64,000 nt of DNA from Rhizomys pruinosus (GCA_009823505.1 VZQC01000392.1:4873353-4937352), one strand, 5' to 3'. Numbered from the stretch's first letter, positions 1 through 14,639 are shown. The notes: generated from the letters alone by a model not told the origin. Program-made: numbers and translations.

Positions 1-171
1 TGAAACTAAAGAGACCAAAAAAAAAAAAAAAGTATGTCTCAGTATAATGAGGACTTTTGATGTTTGAAATGACCAAATATTACATAGATTTTCAGTGCTC
101 ATTATACACAGTAAGAACATTAGAAGCTATAATTATTGAGTACTTAATACTTGTCAGAAATTGGCATTACA

Positions 172-405
172 TTGGGGCTGGAAAGATGGCTCAGCAGTTA
201 AGAGTACTGACTGCTCTTGCAGAGGACCCGAGTTCAATTCCTAGCACCCACATGGTGGCTAAGAACTGTCTTTAAGCCGGGCATGGTGGTGCACTCCTTT
301 AATCCTAGCACTCGGGAGGTAGAGGCAGGCAGATCTCTCTGAGTTCAAGGCCAGCCTGGTCTACAGAGTGAGCTCCAGGCCAGCTGGGGCTATAGGGAGA
401 TCCTG
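172..405 (+). repeat. Composite SINE: B2 head fused to B1
   Basis: Bases 172-270 are a tRNA-derived B2 5' region (GGCTGGAAAGATGGCTCAGC to CTAAGAACTGTCT). They run directly into a B1 body (TTAAGCCGGGCATGGTGGTG onwards) that ends near 405 in a CA/TA-rich tail. No target-site duplication is recognisable, so this copy looks older than the copies at 18029, 33629 and 58792. The junction is the same in all of them. Confidence 0.75.
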
Positions 406-816
406 TATACACACACACATACAGGTTTTATATATATAGGCACACACATATAACACATTTGCATTATAGTACACTTCGTTTAACGAGAATACTACATCTC
501 ATTTAATCATACACAGTTTGGACAATGCTTTTATAATTTTTATTTTATAAATCAAAAATAGGGTCGGTCAGTTTATGGATGGGGTCAGTGGGAAGGTAGT
601 CTTTTTTGGAGTCCAACTTTAATCTAGTTCTAACTTCATAGGTTTTTGTCAAAATCTCTGAGCGTTAGTTCCTGTTTAAATACATTTTCCTGTAAAAACA
701 TGTTTATAAATATAAAAATGCCTTAGTCGTATCTACTTCCAAAAATTGATGAATACATTACTGTAAGCTGACATTTTTCCTTAAAAGAAATACTACTTTT
801 TTGTTTTTGTTTTTGT

Positions 817-932
817 TTGTTGTAGGGTTTTTGTTTGATTTTAGAGGCAAGTTTTTGCTTTGTAGTCCTGACTACCCTTGAACTAGCCTTTCAGGTGCTG
901 GGATTGAAGTGTATATCACCATACCTGGCTAA
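817..932 (-). repeat. Old B1-like SINE fragment
   Basis: The antisense B1 signature is degraded but readable: GAACTAGCC, GTGCTGGGATTGAAG, and CACCATACCTGGCT at the 3' edge. The 5' half (in + direction) is a T/TTTG-rich tail. Confidence 0.55.
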
Positions 933-1044
933 GTAACACTTCTAATGAGGACTGAAAGGACATCTTTTATTAATTACTAGGTTGAAAATGTTGATACTTA
1001 TGTAATTTATTTATTTTGAAGAAAATACTACATAAGTCATGATT

Positions 1045-1292
1045 GATTGATTGATTGATTGATTGATTTTTTTTTTGTCTTTTCAAGACAGGATCTCTCT
1101 GTAGCCTCAGCTGTCCTAGAACTCACTCTGTAGACCAGGCTGGCATTTTTTGGGGGGGGGGCTTTTTGGGACAGGGTCTCCCTGTAGCCCCAGCTGGCCT
1201 GGAAAACTCACTCTGTACACCAGGCTGGCCTTGAACTCACAGAGATCCACCTGCTTCTTCTGCCTCCCAAGTGCTGGGATTAAAGGCATGCG
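1045..1292 (-). repeat. Antisense B1 with second B1 fragment, flanked by TSD
   Basis: Two antisense B1 segments (about 1072-1145 and 1160-1292) are joined by a G-run at 1151-1160. The unit is flanked by CATAAGTCATGATT at 1031-1044 and 1293-1306, so it was inserted as one unit. A (GATT)n tract follows the left duplication. Confidence 0.8.
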
Positions 1293-1441
1293 CATAAGTC
1301 ATGATTTTTATTTCAGGCAGTATCATATATTTAACATAAATTTATTGTTTTCTCAAAGAGATATTTCTAAGAAAGAAAAATATGTTTGAAGATGTATATT
1401 CATACTTTTGGGTCAGAAACCTTTAATTTTTATGTCTATAA

Positions 1442-1702
<261 letters not shown>

Positions 1703-1837
1703 TAGCAGGGAAAACGGGGCAGTGGGAGAGGCTTGCATTAGATTGCACGTTGCACTAGTTTTGTGTAGGTAAAATATTCTGAGTTGATACATTTTTTTCA
1801 AAATTACTTTTATAATTCAATTCATTTTTATTAATGT

Positions 1838-1838
<1 letters not shown>

Positions 1839-1873
<35 letters not shown>
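1839..1873. repeat. (GA)n microsatellite
   Basis: Uninterrupted alternating AG for about 34 bases. Confidence 0.95.
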
Positions 1874-1876
<3 letters not shown>

Positions 1877-3044
1877 TTTAGGTATTTACCAGTTTGAAGG
1901 CCATAATGTTAGAGATCTTCTCATTGAGGTAATAATTGAGTTTAGACTCTCTGCATTGTACCTTGAGTACCTCAAGTACCTTGAGACTTGAAGAATTCCA
2001 CTAACTTCTAGTTTATATGCCAGAAATTGGATGTGATTTAGATTATAATATAAACCTAAATCAGAAGAAAACTAAGTGTCAGAGCTTGAACCCATGGCCT
2101 GTGCACTGCAGGCCAGTGCTTTAGTCTTCAAGACCTGTAAGTTACTGATGAGACAAACTCAGAATATTTCTGTCCCAAAGGTCTAGAACAATTCTGACTT
2201 AAAGCAGTTTGTTTGAATTTAGCAAATAGTTTTACTTGAGAATTATATATAGCTTAGCTAAGTAATTGCTTTGAATTATTATCCAACTGAGATGTTCTTG
2301 TTTTTTCAAGTCTTGTCCACTTTCTAGGCACATAATCCTCTCTGTGGTTTGAGCTGCTTTTAGTCCTTAACAGAGAAGATTGTGTCGCTGCACTTATTTA
2401 CCCTAAGGAGTAGCAAATCTTTTTTGTTGTTACTTTTTATTGTCTTTTAGTGACCAAATTTGGACCTAAATGTGATGAACTGTGGATTTATGCAAATTAA
2501 GTTGGAAAAAGAATTGCTGGCATAGGGTTTCCTTGGAATTTGATAGCTATTCCTGATAACAGTGTCTAGATCTTACTAAGCAGACTTGTTTGGGGTTAAA
2601 AACTAAGATGATTCTAATCTCTGGGTTTTTTCAATGTTGAATTAACCTCGTGACATGGGACTAGATTGAAACAACCTTGAGGCCCAGATGCAGTGATTCC
2701 AATCTTTGGGGAGTCCCAAATCAAATTCCTTATGTGATGCATCCAACAGTCATTTACTAGTTTATTTGGCTTGCTGTAGCCTTTTTACTAACCACTGCAA
2801 ATCAGTCCACAAAGAATGGAGGGAACAGGAGATGGGAACTACACAGTCCAGGCCTGTGGAAACTTAATAGAGTGAGCTTTGCCATGTCCATCCCTTCAGT
2901 GTATGTAGCATTATGTCTTCTGGCGTGAAGATTGTAAAAGTGATGAGTAATGTATGTCCTTAATGCCAGAATTTTAAAGGTATATTATTCTTGACTCTCT
3001 TATAAAGTTAAACAATAGGGTTTTAATAAGAAAACTACTCTCCA

Positions 3045-3321
3045 GGGGCTGGAGAGATAGCATAGTGGTTAAGAGCACCGACTGCTCTTGCATAGGACCC
3101 AGGTTCAATCCCCAGCACCCACATGGCGGCTAAGAACCGTCTGTAACTCCAATTCCAGGAGAACTCCAGTTCCAGGGGAATCCGAGACCCTCTTCTGACC
3201 TCCGCGGCATTGCACGACACGGGTGCACAGACCTGCATGCAGACAGTACACTTATACACATACAAAAATAAATAAAATTTTAAAAAAGAGAGAGATAAAA
3301 TCTCTGACAAAAAAAAGAAAA
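3045..3321 (+). repeat. B2 SINE, full length, with TSD
   Basis: The B2 starts at GGGGCTGGAGAGATAGC and has Pol III box-like sequences, including GGTTCAATCC. It carries a local duplication of the TCCAATTCCAGGAGAAC/TCCAGTTCCAGGGGAA block and an A-rich tail. The target-site duplication AAGAAAACTACTCTCCA is perfect at 3028-3044 and 3322-3338, indicating a recent insertion. Confidence 0.93.
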
Positions 3322-4838
3322 AAGAAAACTACTCTCCAATCTGCACGTCGTGGCTGTGGCTCAGTTTTACAGTACATGATGTAGGATCTCACTCTCAAGG
3401 CGGTGAACCTTCTCTCTTTCCTCTCAGTCTCTGTCCCCGTCGCCCCTTCTTGCTCTTGCTCTTCTTTTTCTCCCTTTAGAATATTCTGCCTGTTACCTTC
3501 GTGAAGGTAGATGACTTAACAGGCGTCCGTCTGATAAAGGGCATGTCCATAGAAAGAGAGGAAGATTAAAACTGCCGGGTGTTGTGACTGTGAAGTAGGA
3601 CTCTTCCTGCCATCCTTGACTCCAGGTGGCTTGGTGGCTCTTCTCTGTCATAACAAGCATAGAGAACAGCTTTAGGGTTCCTTCCTTCTTTCACTTGGCC
3701 TTGGTGCTATTGACAGTTGATGGCACTTCTGTTAAGGCCAATTTTTCTTTCTTTCAAAAAATGTGGATACCAGTATAATCATAACCTAGTATCCAAAATA
3801 TAGAGGGTAATTCTGTTTCTTAAAGCAGTTCCTTTTGGAAATGTATCTGGGTGTTAATCCTTTCGTAATCTGCCTATTGAGAAATTCTGTTTCCATTTTA
3901 CTGAAAAGCTGCTTTATCCTTCCTCTAAGTTTTCTTCTTAGATGTAGTTTTTGAAAGTGATTGGCTTTCTTGTATAGTACATTTTTATTCAGAAATTTTA
4001 TGAATAAAAACCATGAACAGTGGTTCTGATACATGTTGAAATTGAAATGTTCTTTACAGAATTAAGGGTAAAGAATGCTTCATTCACTAGGTAATCATTA
4101 GTGCTGTATGTTTATTTTGTTATTTGGTGATACGTAGTTCATCAACACAACTAATAACCTTAAGTGTAACAGTGTATTGTAAAGGAATACTTTTTTAATC
4201 CATAATTATCCCAAATTTGAACTTTTAGGGGGGAATGTAGCTAAAAGGAGCAGATTAATATGTAAGTAGGTAATAGATGGTGCCTTGTAAAATAGTCTGG
4301 AAATTGGATTATGAAATAGAACTGTATTGAACAGCTGTTTCATCAACCCATTTTAATGATTTTCTATTAGTCCCTAAAAAGGGAAACAAATGCCTTGTTA
4401 CATTAATTTCCTAAATTAGAATGACTAAAAATTTTGAGTACTATAGACAGTTCTCCAAAACAACAAATAATCTGAAAAGCATAGTTCTGTTTGTTTTATT
4501 TTCATTAAGTGGCCTCTTTCCCTTCTACTGTGTGAAGAGATTCATCTGTTATCTGAGTCATATCCTTTACTGATATCACTGGGGCTCTGATTTATTCATG
4601 TTTATTTCACTCTAAAACTAATGATAGTTTAATTATGAAATTAAATATTGAAGCATCAGAGAAAATGTGTGTGCTGCATTGTTGCATTATAACTCTCTAT
4701 ACTATATTGCTTTTTCTTCCTCCATAATTCTCCCAATTTCCCTTCTGATTTAGACAAAATAACAAGCTGAGAACCCACTGATAATTCCAATAACATGAAG
4801 TAGAGATTACTGTGTGTTCATAAGAGTCCAACAGAAGG

Positions 4839-5079
4839 GGGCTGGAGAGATAGCCTAGCGGTTAAGAGCACCGACTGCTCTTGCAGAGGACCCGGGTTCG
4901 ATCCCCAGCACCCACATGGCGGCTGAGAACCGTCTAACTCCAGTTCCAGGGGAATCCGACACCCTCTTCTGACCTCCGTGGCATTGCACGACACGGGTGC
5001 ACAGACCTGCATGCAGATAGTACATTCATACACATACGAAAATAAATAAATAAATAAATAAATAAAATATTAAAAAAAA
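4839..5079 (+). repeat. B2 SINE, full length, with TSD
   Basis: A near-consensus B2 (GGTTCGATCCCCAGCACCC head, GCACGACACGGGTGCACAGA tail) with an (AAAT)n/A tail. It is flanked by AAGAGTCCAACAGAAGG at 4822-4838 and 5080-5096. Confidence 0.93.
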
Positions 5080-5294
5080 AAGAGTCCAACAGAAGGAACA
5101 GCAGAAACATGAGGGCCATGCATGTGCACTGTATTTGTTTAGAGTATAAGACATGCAGAGAAAATTATTCAGCATAGGTGGGAATTATGAAGTAGAGCCC
5201 AATCATTGGGAGTTTTAGATGCTAGGGTTAGGAATTTGAACTTTGTCGTATGCATACAGTATTGCATCAATTGAATAAGAAAATAATATGCTGA

Positions 5295-5492
<198 letters not shown>

Positions 5493-8400
5493 TAAGTTCA
5501 CTCATTAAATCTGCATATGGACAAGTGTTTGTATATTGGGTGTCTCCAACCATAACTTATTAAATTTTTTATTTTATATGTGGACAAGTGCTTCTATGCT
5601 GATTCTTATTTGATAACTCATAGTTTTAATTTTATTCTACATACCAATGTTTGTGTGTTAGTAACTCGAAGGTGAAGAATTTATATCCATATATCAGTAC
5701 TTAAATTTGTCATTAACATTTTTCATTACTTTTTCTTAGTTTCTTTCATAATTTTCTCATAGACTTTTTTTCACAATTTTGTTTTAAAGTTATAGATATA
5801 GCAATCTGAACTGGGTAGAGAAAAGTACCTTGAGTGGTTTCTGTGAGATGTAGGGATGGATCATCTCTTATATGAAGGAGGGCTACACCAAATGGCAACA
5901 TTTAGCATTTTACCCAAGTCTTGTTGCTGAAGAGCAATTCAGTAAACCTAAGAAGCAGGCCTGAGGCTCATTTATTATTGTCATAATTTATCTAGATAAT
6001 GTCAAAATATGGGAAGCTAACAGTAAATTTTTGCTGAGACTAATGGTAAATGTCTTTGTAGTTACAACAGTGAATCAAAAACCTCTTCGGCAAGCATTTG
6101 CTCTAATTTTAAGATGTTAAGTAGAAGTTGTGAAGCAGTTTCTTAACAGTTGCCTATTTTTATCTGACAGTGTCCATGTTGCTTCACTGAGGAAACATAT
6201 AAGGTGATGATCTGTGTCTGTCTAGCTCTAGGACTTAGCATCTAGCTTGGCTGAATAATTGCTTTTAACAAATAAGCAGAAGCCATTGCAGTAGCCTTCA
6301 TAAGCTAAAATATTGCTTTGTGTAGACTCCTATATTTATAGCTCGTGTTTAAAATTTACAGCATTATAGTGACTGCACTGAGTTGTATTGTATATGATAA
6401 CAAAATATGCTCTGCTTTAAAAAGACTTTCTAGAATTATTTCCCTATCTGATTTTTTTCCCTGCTTTTACTTATTCTTGGCATCTTTCTTGTTGTATCGT
6501 ATCCAGTATACATAACATTATTGCTTGCTTGCTTTTGTATTTGACATGAGGCAGATTCAGACTTACATGTTTATGATAATTAAAAAAATTTAGATTAAAA
6601 CAATAAAAGTCATTGATAAAGTGATTAGGACAGTGCCAGAAAGATGGATCATTTTGAATTGCATGAATAATAATACGCTTATTTGAAAATACGAAATACC
6701 ATGTATCTTTACCAGAAACCAAAATGTATTCTCTTTTGAAGTTTTCACTCATCTTTTTGGCTGTTGTACTCATTAGTAAAGTGGCTGCATTTATGTTGAT
6801 GAGTTATAAAAAGCTTCTGCATCTGATGAGTCCATAATGTTTCATTTGGTCACTTAGAAAATTGAAGATTGCTTGTTTGGGGCATTTCAGGTTATTTCCC
6901 CTTTCCCTTTAAGGGTGTTTTATCTGTAGGCCATTTCCAGAACTTTGTACAAGTTGATTATCCCTTATCTAAAATGCTTTGGACTTAGAAGTATTTTAGA
7001 TTTTGAAATATGTGCCTCTCTTTGTATGATATATCTTGAGGTTGAGATCCAACCTTAAAATTAGAATTCATTTGTTTCATATACACCTTCTATTCATACC
7101 CTGACAGGAGTTTCGTACGTGTTTTTAGTGAACTTGTACTTTGATTGTGACTTGTTACATGAAGCTAGGTGTAGAATTTTCTACTTGTAGTGGCATGTCT
7201 GTGCTCAAGGTTTTCAGTCTTGCCACTCAACCTATATATATTTATTGATCCTTTTCATAATATTTGTTATAGAATGTGTGATGGATATTACGTGGTTTAA
7301 AACAGTCCCTGCTTTTAGGAAACTCTCTGATTCATAAAGATGAGATAAATATGTACATGTAACAGTGATACAAGGTAGACATAATGTGTCAATGGGAATA
7401 AAGGAGTTCAGAGCTGCCAGATGTTAAGGTGGGTGGTTAGAACAGCATGCCAAGCAGGCAAGTCTTTAACTTTACTGAGTGGCTGTGAGAAGGTAAGCAA
7501 GAGGTCACAGAGGAAAGGGTGCTCACACACCTGGTTCCATTTTTTTCCCAGTTGAATGGCACAGGGTAGAGGTCAGGTAAGGCAGTAGAGGATCTTCCCC
7601 ACTACCAGGAAACCCCTAAACAAAAAGTTCATCTTGGTTAATTAATTGCAGTGTCAAAGAAAAAGTAGAAAGGTTCTAAGATAGTGAAGTAAACTGTTTC
7701 TGACTCTCCTACACAACACACATTCTTCCCTCCCACACAAGATGAAAGAGTATCTCAGTATGGGGCTTCTCCCCTAGAAGCTGAATAAAGCTGACTAGGC
7801 CAGGAATGTAGACAAATCAATGTGCATGGTTGGGGCAAAGGATAAAAATCTAGAAAATTCAGTGGCACGAGGTGTGCTAAGTGTGGGATGAGCAGGGGAA
7901 CCCACCATACTCTGATGAAGGTTTTTTCAGTGCTAGGCCTGTGGGTAAATTCTTTGTAATTGTCCATGGGTGGGTATGACATAGGATTTTGGCCGGGACC
8001 TAGCATGTATAGAATTTAGAATGGTAGGGTCTGGGAGACCTTCATTCAGGGAATGGCATTTAGAATGAGTCTTCAAGAAATGGGAGAATGTAGGATATAT
8101 CATCTTGTAATGGGCTAGGGGCAAGAAAACAACAACAAATAAGTGTGAAGCAAAATTTAAAGTATCTGTGGCTGGTGTGTTTACTGCATCGTGTTCCTGG
8201 GTGAAAGCGCGAGGAGGGCAGACTGAGACCAAAGCATGAACCTGCAATCTGAGTTACTTCTAAATATGGAAAAACTATCATTTTAAAGTAGGAGAATCAG
8301 CTATCTTTATCTTGTAATAGTGAACAACCTGGATAGGGTGGATAGCAGGTAAAGTAACCCAGTCTAGAGTAGTTAGGAGGGGATCATGATATACGTAACA

Positions 8401-8944
8401 TGACTGTTGTCCTTCTTGCAAAAATGTACTTCAGAACTGGAAGAGATTCCCTTATTGAACCTTCCTCTGAGACTAAACTGTCATTCTCAATTGTTACATC
8501 TGTTTTTCTTTTTTTCCATGCTTCCTTTTATTTCTTTACTACTGGTAAGTTACAATTTTTTTTATTAAAAACTTCATTCCTCTTGTTTTTAGATGAGCTT
8601 GTAATATATTTTGAAACTGTGATTTTTTTTCCCTATTTCTACTGTATTACTCTCCTCTGTTGTTCTTAAATACCAAGAAAATAGTTTCAAAACATAGTGC
8701 TTCATTAATAATACCACATTTTAGTGAAGGTATTGCACAGCTCCTGTCTATTGAGGACACACCTTTGAGATGTGGTCCCTGGCAGAAAGACTCTTCACTT
8801 ACCATAGGAACATGAATTGAGAGCTTTTCATCACCACCCTTTAATCCCTGCCTTTGTTAGGAGAGGGGTTTATTTAAAGGTGTCCACTGATTATACTGTG
8901 TGCTAACATTTTTAGAATGCTGTTTTTAATTCTTCCTCACTCTT

Positions 8945-9185
8945 TTTAAAAAATATACTTTATTATTTTTATTTTATTTTATGTATATGAGTGTATATGT
9001 ATATGAGTGTATTGCCTGCCTGTGTGTAAGTGTACCCATGTCATACAGTGCCTACAGAGGTCAGAAGGAGTTAGATCCTCTGGATCTAGTTACAGATGGT
9101 TTTTAGCCGCCTTGAGGTGCTGGGAACCAAACCTGGACCCTCTGCAAGGGCAGCCAGTGCTCTTAAGCGCTGAGCAGTCTCCGTC
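8945..9185 (-). repeat. Old B2/B3-type SINE
   Basis: The antisense copy is recognisable by CTACAGAGGTCAGAAGGAG, GGTGCTGGGAACCAAACCTG and GCTCTTAAGCGCTGAGCAG. It is diverged and has no clear duplication. Confidence 0.75.
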
Positions 9186-9239
9186 TTCTCTTCCTCACTC
9201 TTAATGACACTTCATCTCCTTTCTTACTGGAAAAACTTG

Positions 9240-9385
9240 TTTGTTCGTTTGTTTGTTTATTGAAACAGAGTTTCCCTGCAGCTCCAGCTATGTAGACCAG
9301 GATGCTCTTGAACTCACAGAGACCCGCCTGCGTCTGCCTCCCAGGTGCTGGGAGTAAAGGAGTACACCACTATGCCCATCTTGAT
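9240..9385 (-). repeat. B1 SINE (diverged)
   Basis: A (TTTG)n tail is followed by antisense B1 (CAGAGTTTCCCTGCAGCTCC through GTGCTGGGAGTAAAGG). Confidence 0.8.
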
Positions 9386-9474
9386 ATTTTAAAACTGCAT
9401 TTTTATTATACTGAATCACAGCATTTGACCTTTGTTTTTGTTGTTGTTGTTGTTGTTGTTGGTAAGATTATCCT

Positions 9475-9715
9475 AAAGTTGGGCTATGGAGATAGCATAG
9501 CACAATTGGTTAAATGTATACTACATAAGTATAAGGACCCAGCACTGGGTATAAACACAGGTGGGTCCCAGGGGCTCACTAGACAACCACCTGAACCACC
9601 TGGTCAGTCCTAAGCCAGTGAAAGACCACAACTCAAAATACAAGGTGGACAGTACCTGAGGAGGACATCCAAGGTTGAACTGTAATGTCTGCACACATGC
9701 ACACTTACACACATG
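9475..9715 (+). repeat. Old tRNA-derived SINE
   Basis: A degenerate GGGCTATGGAGATAGC head with B-box-like GACCCAGCAC. A CCAGTGAAAGACC block follows, and then a CTGCACACATGCACAC end and a GA-rich tail. The subfamily is uncertain. Confidence 0.6.
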
Positions 9716-10229
9716 CAGAGAGAGGGAGAAGGAGAGAGAAAGAAGTGGAAATATTTTTTATATTCTCACCATTTTTCCAATATAGTTACACCAGACTTTT
9801 TCTTCCAAAGAGAAGATTTCATAGATATTAATAAATTACAAAATAACATGGAATAAAAGCCCCTTACAAAGAATAAAGATATTTAATATCATTTTATATG
9901 ATTCAATGAATGACTTCATTATAAATTATTTAGCTATCATCTTGCTATCAACAGATTTATTATATTGTTTCAAATATTTGAACTAGCCCTATTTCAGCTG
10001 CCTGCTTTCAAGTGAATGGTATTAAGTAGCATAATTACAGCTATAACTATAGGATTTATACAGTTTATTTTAATCCTTACCAAAGGATATGAAAGGTCCT
10101 GTTCTGTGAATTATCATATGTTTCCTCTGAACAGAGATTAGCAAGGATGGGCAAATGAAAATTTCTATGAAACTTGTGCTCAGGTAACAGTTAGTGGCTT
10201 CTCTTTATTGGGGACTGCAAAAAAAAAAT

Positions 10230-10345
10230 CCCGGTGTGGTAGTGCACACCAATCTTAGCACTCAGGAGGCTGAGGCAGGAGAATTGCAAATTTGAGGCTA
10301 TCTAGGCCACCTAGCAAATTCAAGACCAGCTTGAGCTGTGTAGAG
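10230..10345 (+). repeat. Old B1-like SINE
   Basis: Diverged B1 body: GTGTGGTAGTGCACACC, GCTGAGGCAGGAGAATTGC, AGACCAGCTTGAGC. Confidence 0.65.
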
Positions 10346-10473
10346 GGGAGTGAAAAGAAAAACTTACACTCGTTATTCTGAACAAATGTATTTTTTAATT
10401 TTGTCAAGATTTATTTGGCTCGAGCAAGTTTTCTAAGCTGGCACTTACACACCACTTTTAGGAGTCATCAGTT

Positions 10474-10616
10474 AGGTGGGGAATGGTGGCAAATGCCTTT
10501 AATTCTAGCACCCAGTAAGTAGGGGCAGGGGCATCTCTGAGAATTCAGAGCCAGTCTGGTCTTCACAGTGAGTTTCAAGCCAGCCAAGGTTATATAGTGA
10601 GACACTGTAATAAAAT
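10474..10616 (+). repeat. B1 SINE (diverged)
   Basis: B1 body from GGGGAATGGTGGCAAATGCC to TATATAGTGAGACACTG with an AAAATAAAAC tail. Confidence 0.75.
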
Positions 10617-10653
10617 AAAACAAAAGCCCAAAACGTACTCCAAACCCAAAATG

Positions 10654-10654
<1 letters not shown>

Positions 10655-10696
<42 letters not shown>
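10655..10696. repeat. (CA)n microsatellite
   Basis: A pure AC dinucleotide run of about 42 bases. It produces spurious Cys/Val- and Thr/His-rich open frames on both strands. Confidence 0.95.
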
Positions 10697-10698
<2 letters not shown>

Positions 10699-11295
10699 CT
10701 TGGGGCACATGGTACTGGCAAGGTACTGGCCTCAGGATATGCAGAGTGGAACGTGGGACAGTATCTTGATGGGTGCAACAAAAGCATCGAGGGGTTAATC
10801 TGAGTTTTTGAGAGTTGAAAGTCTAGTACTGTCCAGTTGTCTGTATTATATAATTTGACATAGAGGAGTATGCACCTTGTCCACTTTAATAGCAGAAGGA
10901 GTTTGTGATACTTGATATTCCCATGTTTAATTTGGACCATTTTTAAAAGAAAGAACAAGAACTGATCTGCTAATAAAATAGTTGCTTATAATTATAAGAA
11001 GCCTAGTTTTGCCTTTGCTTTTTAAAAAAATTAATAGCAAAAAATGTTTTTAAGATATAACCCAATGTCTTTCATTTTTTTTTCTATCGGTGAGTCTTGT
11101 CTCATTTTGACATTTTGTTTCAAGTGTGTCTTTTTGTATAAGCCTTACTCAGTCTGCATGACATCAGTGTTTTCTGCCTTTTTTGTATTGATGACTTCTT
11201 ATATTTGAGTGTTTGTAATAACTTTCTTAATAATAATTAAGATCAAATGGAGTGGTACAGCATAATTAGGAACTTTTCAGAGATTTCTCCTATGA

Positions 11296-12370
<1,075 letters not shown>

Positions 12371-12617
12371 TGAAAGTCTACATAATGTTAGGGTTTTTTT
12401 TCTCCTTCTTCCTATTTTATAGCAGTTGATTTTTTTTTTTTTTAAGAACACTGTTGTGAGAAAAAGATAACCAGGACAAAGCCATATTTCTTCGAACAGA
12501 AGAAAAAGAGATGAAAGGTATCCACAGTGTTAGGACACAACCAAGAGAAGGTCATCAAGGAAGAATTGAAGAAGTGATAACAGTTTGAGGTTGGATAGTT
12601 AAGAAGTCAATTATTAG

Positions 12618-12840
12618 GGGCTGGAGAGATGGCTCAGCGGTTAAGAAAGCCAACTGCTCTTGCAGAGGACTGGGGTTCGATTCCCAGCACCCACATGGCA
12701 GCTGAGAACCATCTATAACTCCAGTTCCAGGGGAATCCGACACCCTCTTCTGACCTCCGCGGCATTGCACGACACGGGTGCACCAACCTAGATGCAGACA
12801 GTACACTCATACACATAAAATATAATAAATAAATTTTAAA
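12618..12840 (+). repeat. B2 SINE with TSD
   Basis: Full B2 from GGGCTGGAGAGATGGCTCAG to the CATACACATAAAATATAATA tail. The duplication AAGAAGTCAATTATTAG (12601-12617) is matched by AAGAAATCAATTATTAG (12841-12857), one mismatch. Confidence 0.93.
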
Positions 12841-13160
12841 AAGAAATCAATTATTAGATTATGATGCTGTTGAACAACAGATTGCAATGGATATGGAGAA
12901 TTCAAGATCAGGTAGTGGTGGCTAGCCTGTAAATGCAGAGTTAGAATGAATATGGCCTTAAGTAATTATAAGACAGTTTGATGGAGTAAAAATTCAAAGC
13001 TGGTAGAATTTGGACAGAATCAATACAGAGATCTTGACATTTACTGAGCTAATAAAGTCCTTTGATGATGATAAACAGTTGATAGAGATATTAGACTGGT
13101 ACAAAAGGAATTGTGGTTCTGGGCTTTGAATTTTAAGTTGTTATAACTAGGCTCAAACAC

Positions 13161-13403
13161 TTTTTTTTTCATTTTATTTATTTTTATATGTGTATGAATG
13201 TACTGTCTGCATGCAGGTTTGTGCACCCGTGTCGTGCAATGCCGCGGAGGTCAGAAGAGGTTCTCAGATTCCCCTGGAACTAGAGTTCTCCTGGAATTGG
13301 AGTTACAGATGGTTCTTAGCCGCCATGTGGGTGCTGGGGATCGAACCCGGGTCCTCTGCAGGAGCAGTTGGTGCTCTTAACCGCTAGGCTATCTCTCCAG
13401 CCC
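13161..13403 (-). repeat. B2 SINE, antisense, with TSD
   Basis: Antisense full-length B2 with a T-rich tail. It is flanked by CTCAAACAC at 13152-13160 and 13404-13412. It includes the TCCAATTCCAGGAGAAC-type internal duplication also seen in the copies at 3045 and 19237. Confidence 0.9.
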
Positions 13404-13452
13404 CTCAAACACATTTTTATTATTCAAAATAGGAACCATTAAAATAAGTTTT

Positions 13453-13607
13453 TAGCTGGGCATGGTGATGCACATTTTTAATCCCACACTTAGGAGGTAG
13501 AGACAGGTAGATCTCTGTGAGTTCAAGGCCAGCCTGGTCAACATACTGAGTTCCAAGCCATTTGGGCTTACAAGGAGATGCTGTCACAAAAATAAATAGA
13601 TAAACAA
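13453..13607 (+). repeat. B1 SINE
   Basis: AGCTGGGCATGGTGATGCAC through GGAGATGCTGTCAC with an AAATAAATAG tail. Confidence 0.85.
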
Positions 13608-14049
13608 ATAAGAGTTTTGCCAGTAAGAAATAGGTTTGCCTATTTACATTGTAGAAAAAATCTTTACTTCAGGTTTCAACAAACTCTTGAAAAACATTTT
13701 CTTTATCCTGCTGATTGTGGAAGTGTTTTACTGCAATAAATTGTCTAGATTCTTGAAGCATTGTTAATCAGTTAGAGGTCAGAAGAATATGGTAAATGAG
13801 ATAAACTTCATGGCCCAATTCTTAAAGCTTTTGAGGCATTGGTTGTGCGACATAGGCTCAGGCTTTGTTGTGGAGAACTGGCCCCTGTCTGTTGACTGGT
13901 GCTGGCTGCAGGTGTTGCAGGTTTCAGTGCATCTCATCAGTTTACTGAACGTGTGTCTTAGATGTAATGGCTTTGCTGCGATTCAGACCGCAGCAGACCG
14001 CCAAGCAGTGACCATGACATGTGAGTGTGTGTGTGTGTGTGTCCGCGTG

Positions 14050-14552
14050 CTAGTGCACACCATGGAGGAGTTTCTTGGTCCAGCCACTGAGCTGGTTGAT
14101 CCCAGTTGTCACATATTTTTCCTCATGTATTCCAATAAGATCAGATTTGTCGTTGTTGATACATAGAATAAGAGAACAGTTCAAAGTAATTTTTTTTAAT
14201 GCTTGACTCATCAGGCACCAATTTATTAAGCCTTTTTTCATTTCCTGTTTGCTTCAAATACAGACCATTGAATGGTCCATGTTGATCTTGTCAACTTCTC
14301 ACGTAATTGTAAGGAGGTTAGTTTGTCATTGTCAGCCTCTGATGGCTGATCGCTGTAATTGTCATCTTCAAAGCTTTCTCTATTGAAAATTTTCTTGAAT
14401 GACCATGATTCCCTAGCAGTTCTTAGGCCAGAAGGGTTGTTGATGTTGTGGGTTGTCTCTGCTGCTCTTCGACCCATTTTGAACTTGATTGAGAAAACAG
14501 TTGAATTTGCTTTTTGTCTAATATTTCCATAGAATAAAATAAATATAAACAA
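14050..14552 (-). mobile_element. Internally deleted mariner-like transposase remnant
   Basis: Reading the minus strand, about 14500-14290 encodes FKMGRRAAETTHNINN, followed by ..SFKKIF..ESFEDD..SDQPSEADNDKL. This is the N-terminal helix-turn-helix region of mariner/Tc1-family (Hsmar-type) transposases. About 170 bp further along, near 14110, TGINQLSGW resembles the C-terminal end of the same protein (family pattern TGINQL..RW). The middle, including the DD(34)D catalytic part, is missing. Frames are broken and no terminal inverted repeats were recognised. It is clearly non-functional. Family membership is from recognition, not alignment. Confidence 0.7.
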
Positions 14553-14639
14553 GTATTAAGTCACTTGTAAGAAAAGATAAAGCAATAAATGTACATTAAA
14601 GTGATGTATGAGATAATCACATTTATTTAAGAATGTTGT

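Noticed and set aside
10468..10958. Open frames with Cys-Val or His-Thr runs
   Set aside because: They are translations of the (CA)n microsatellite.
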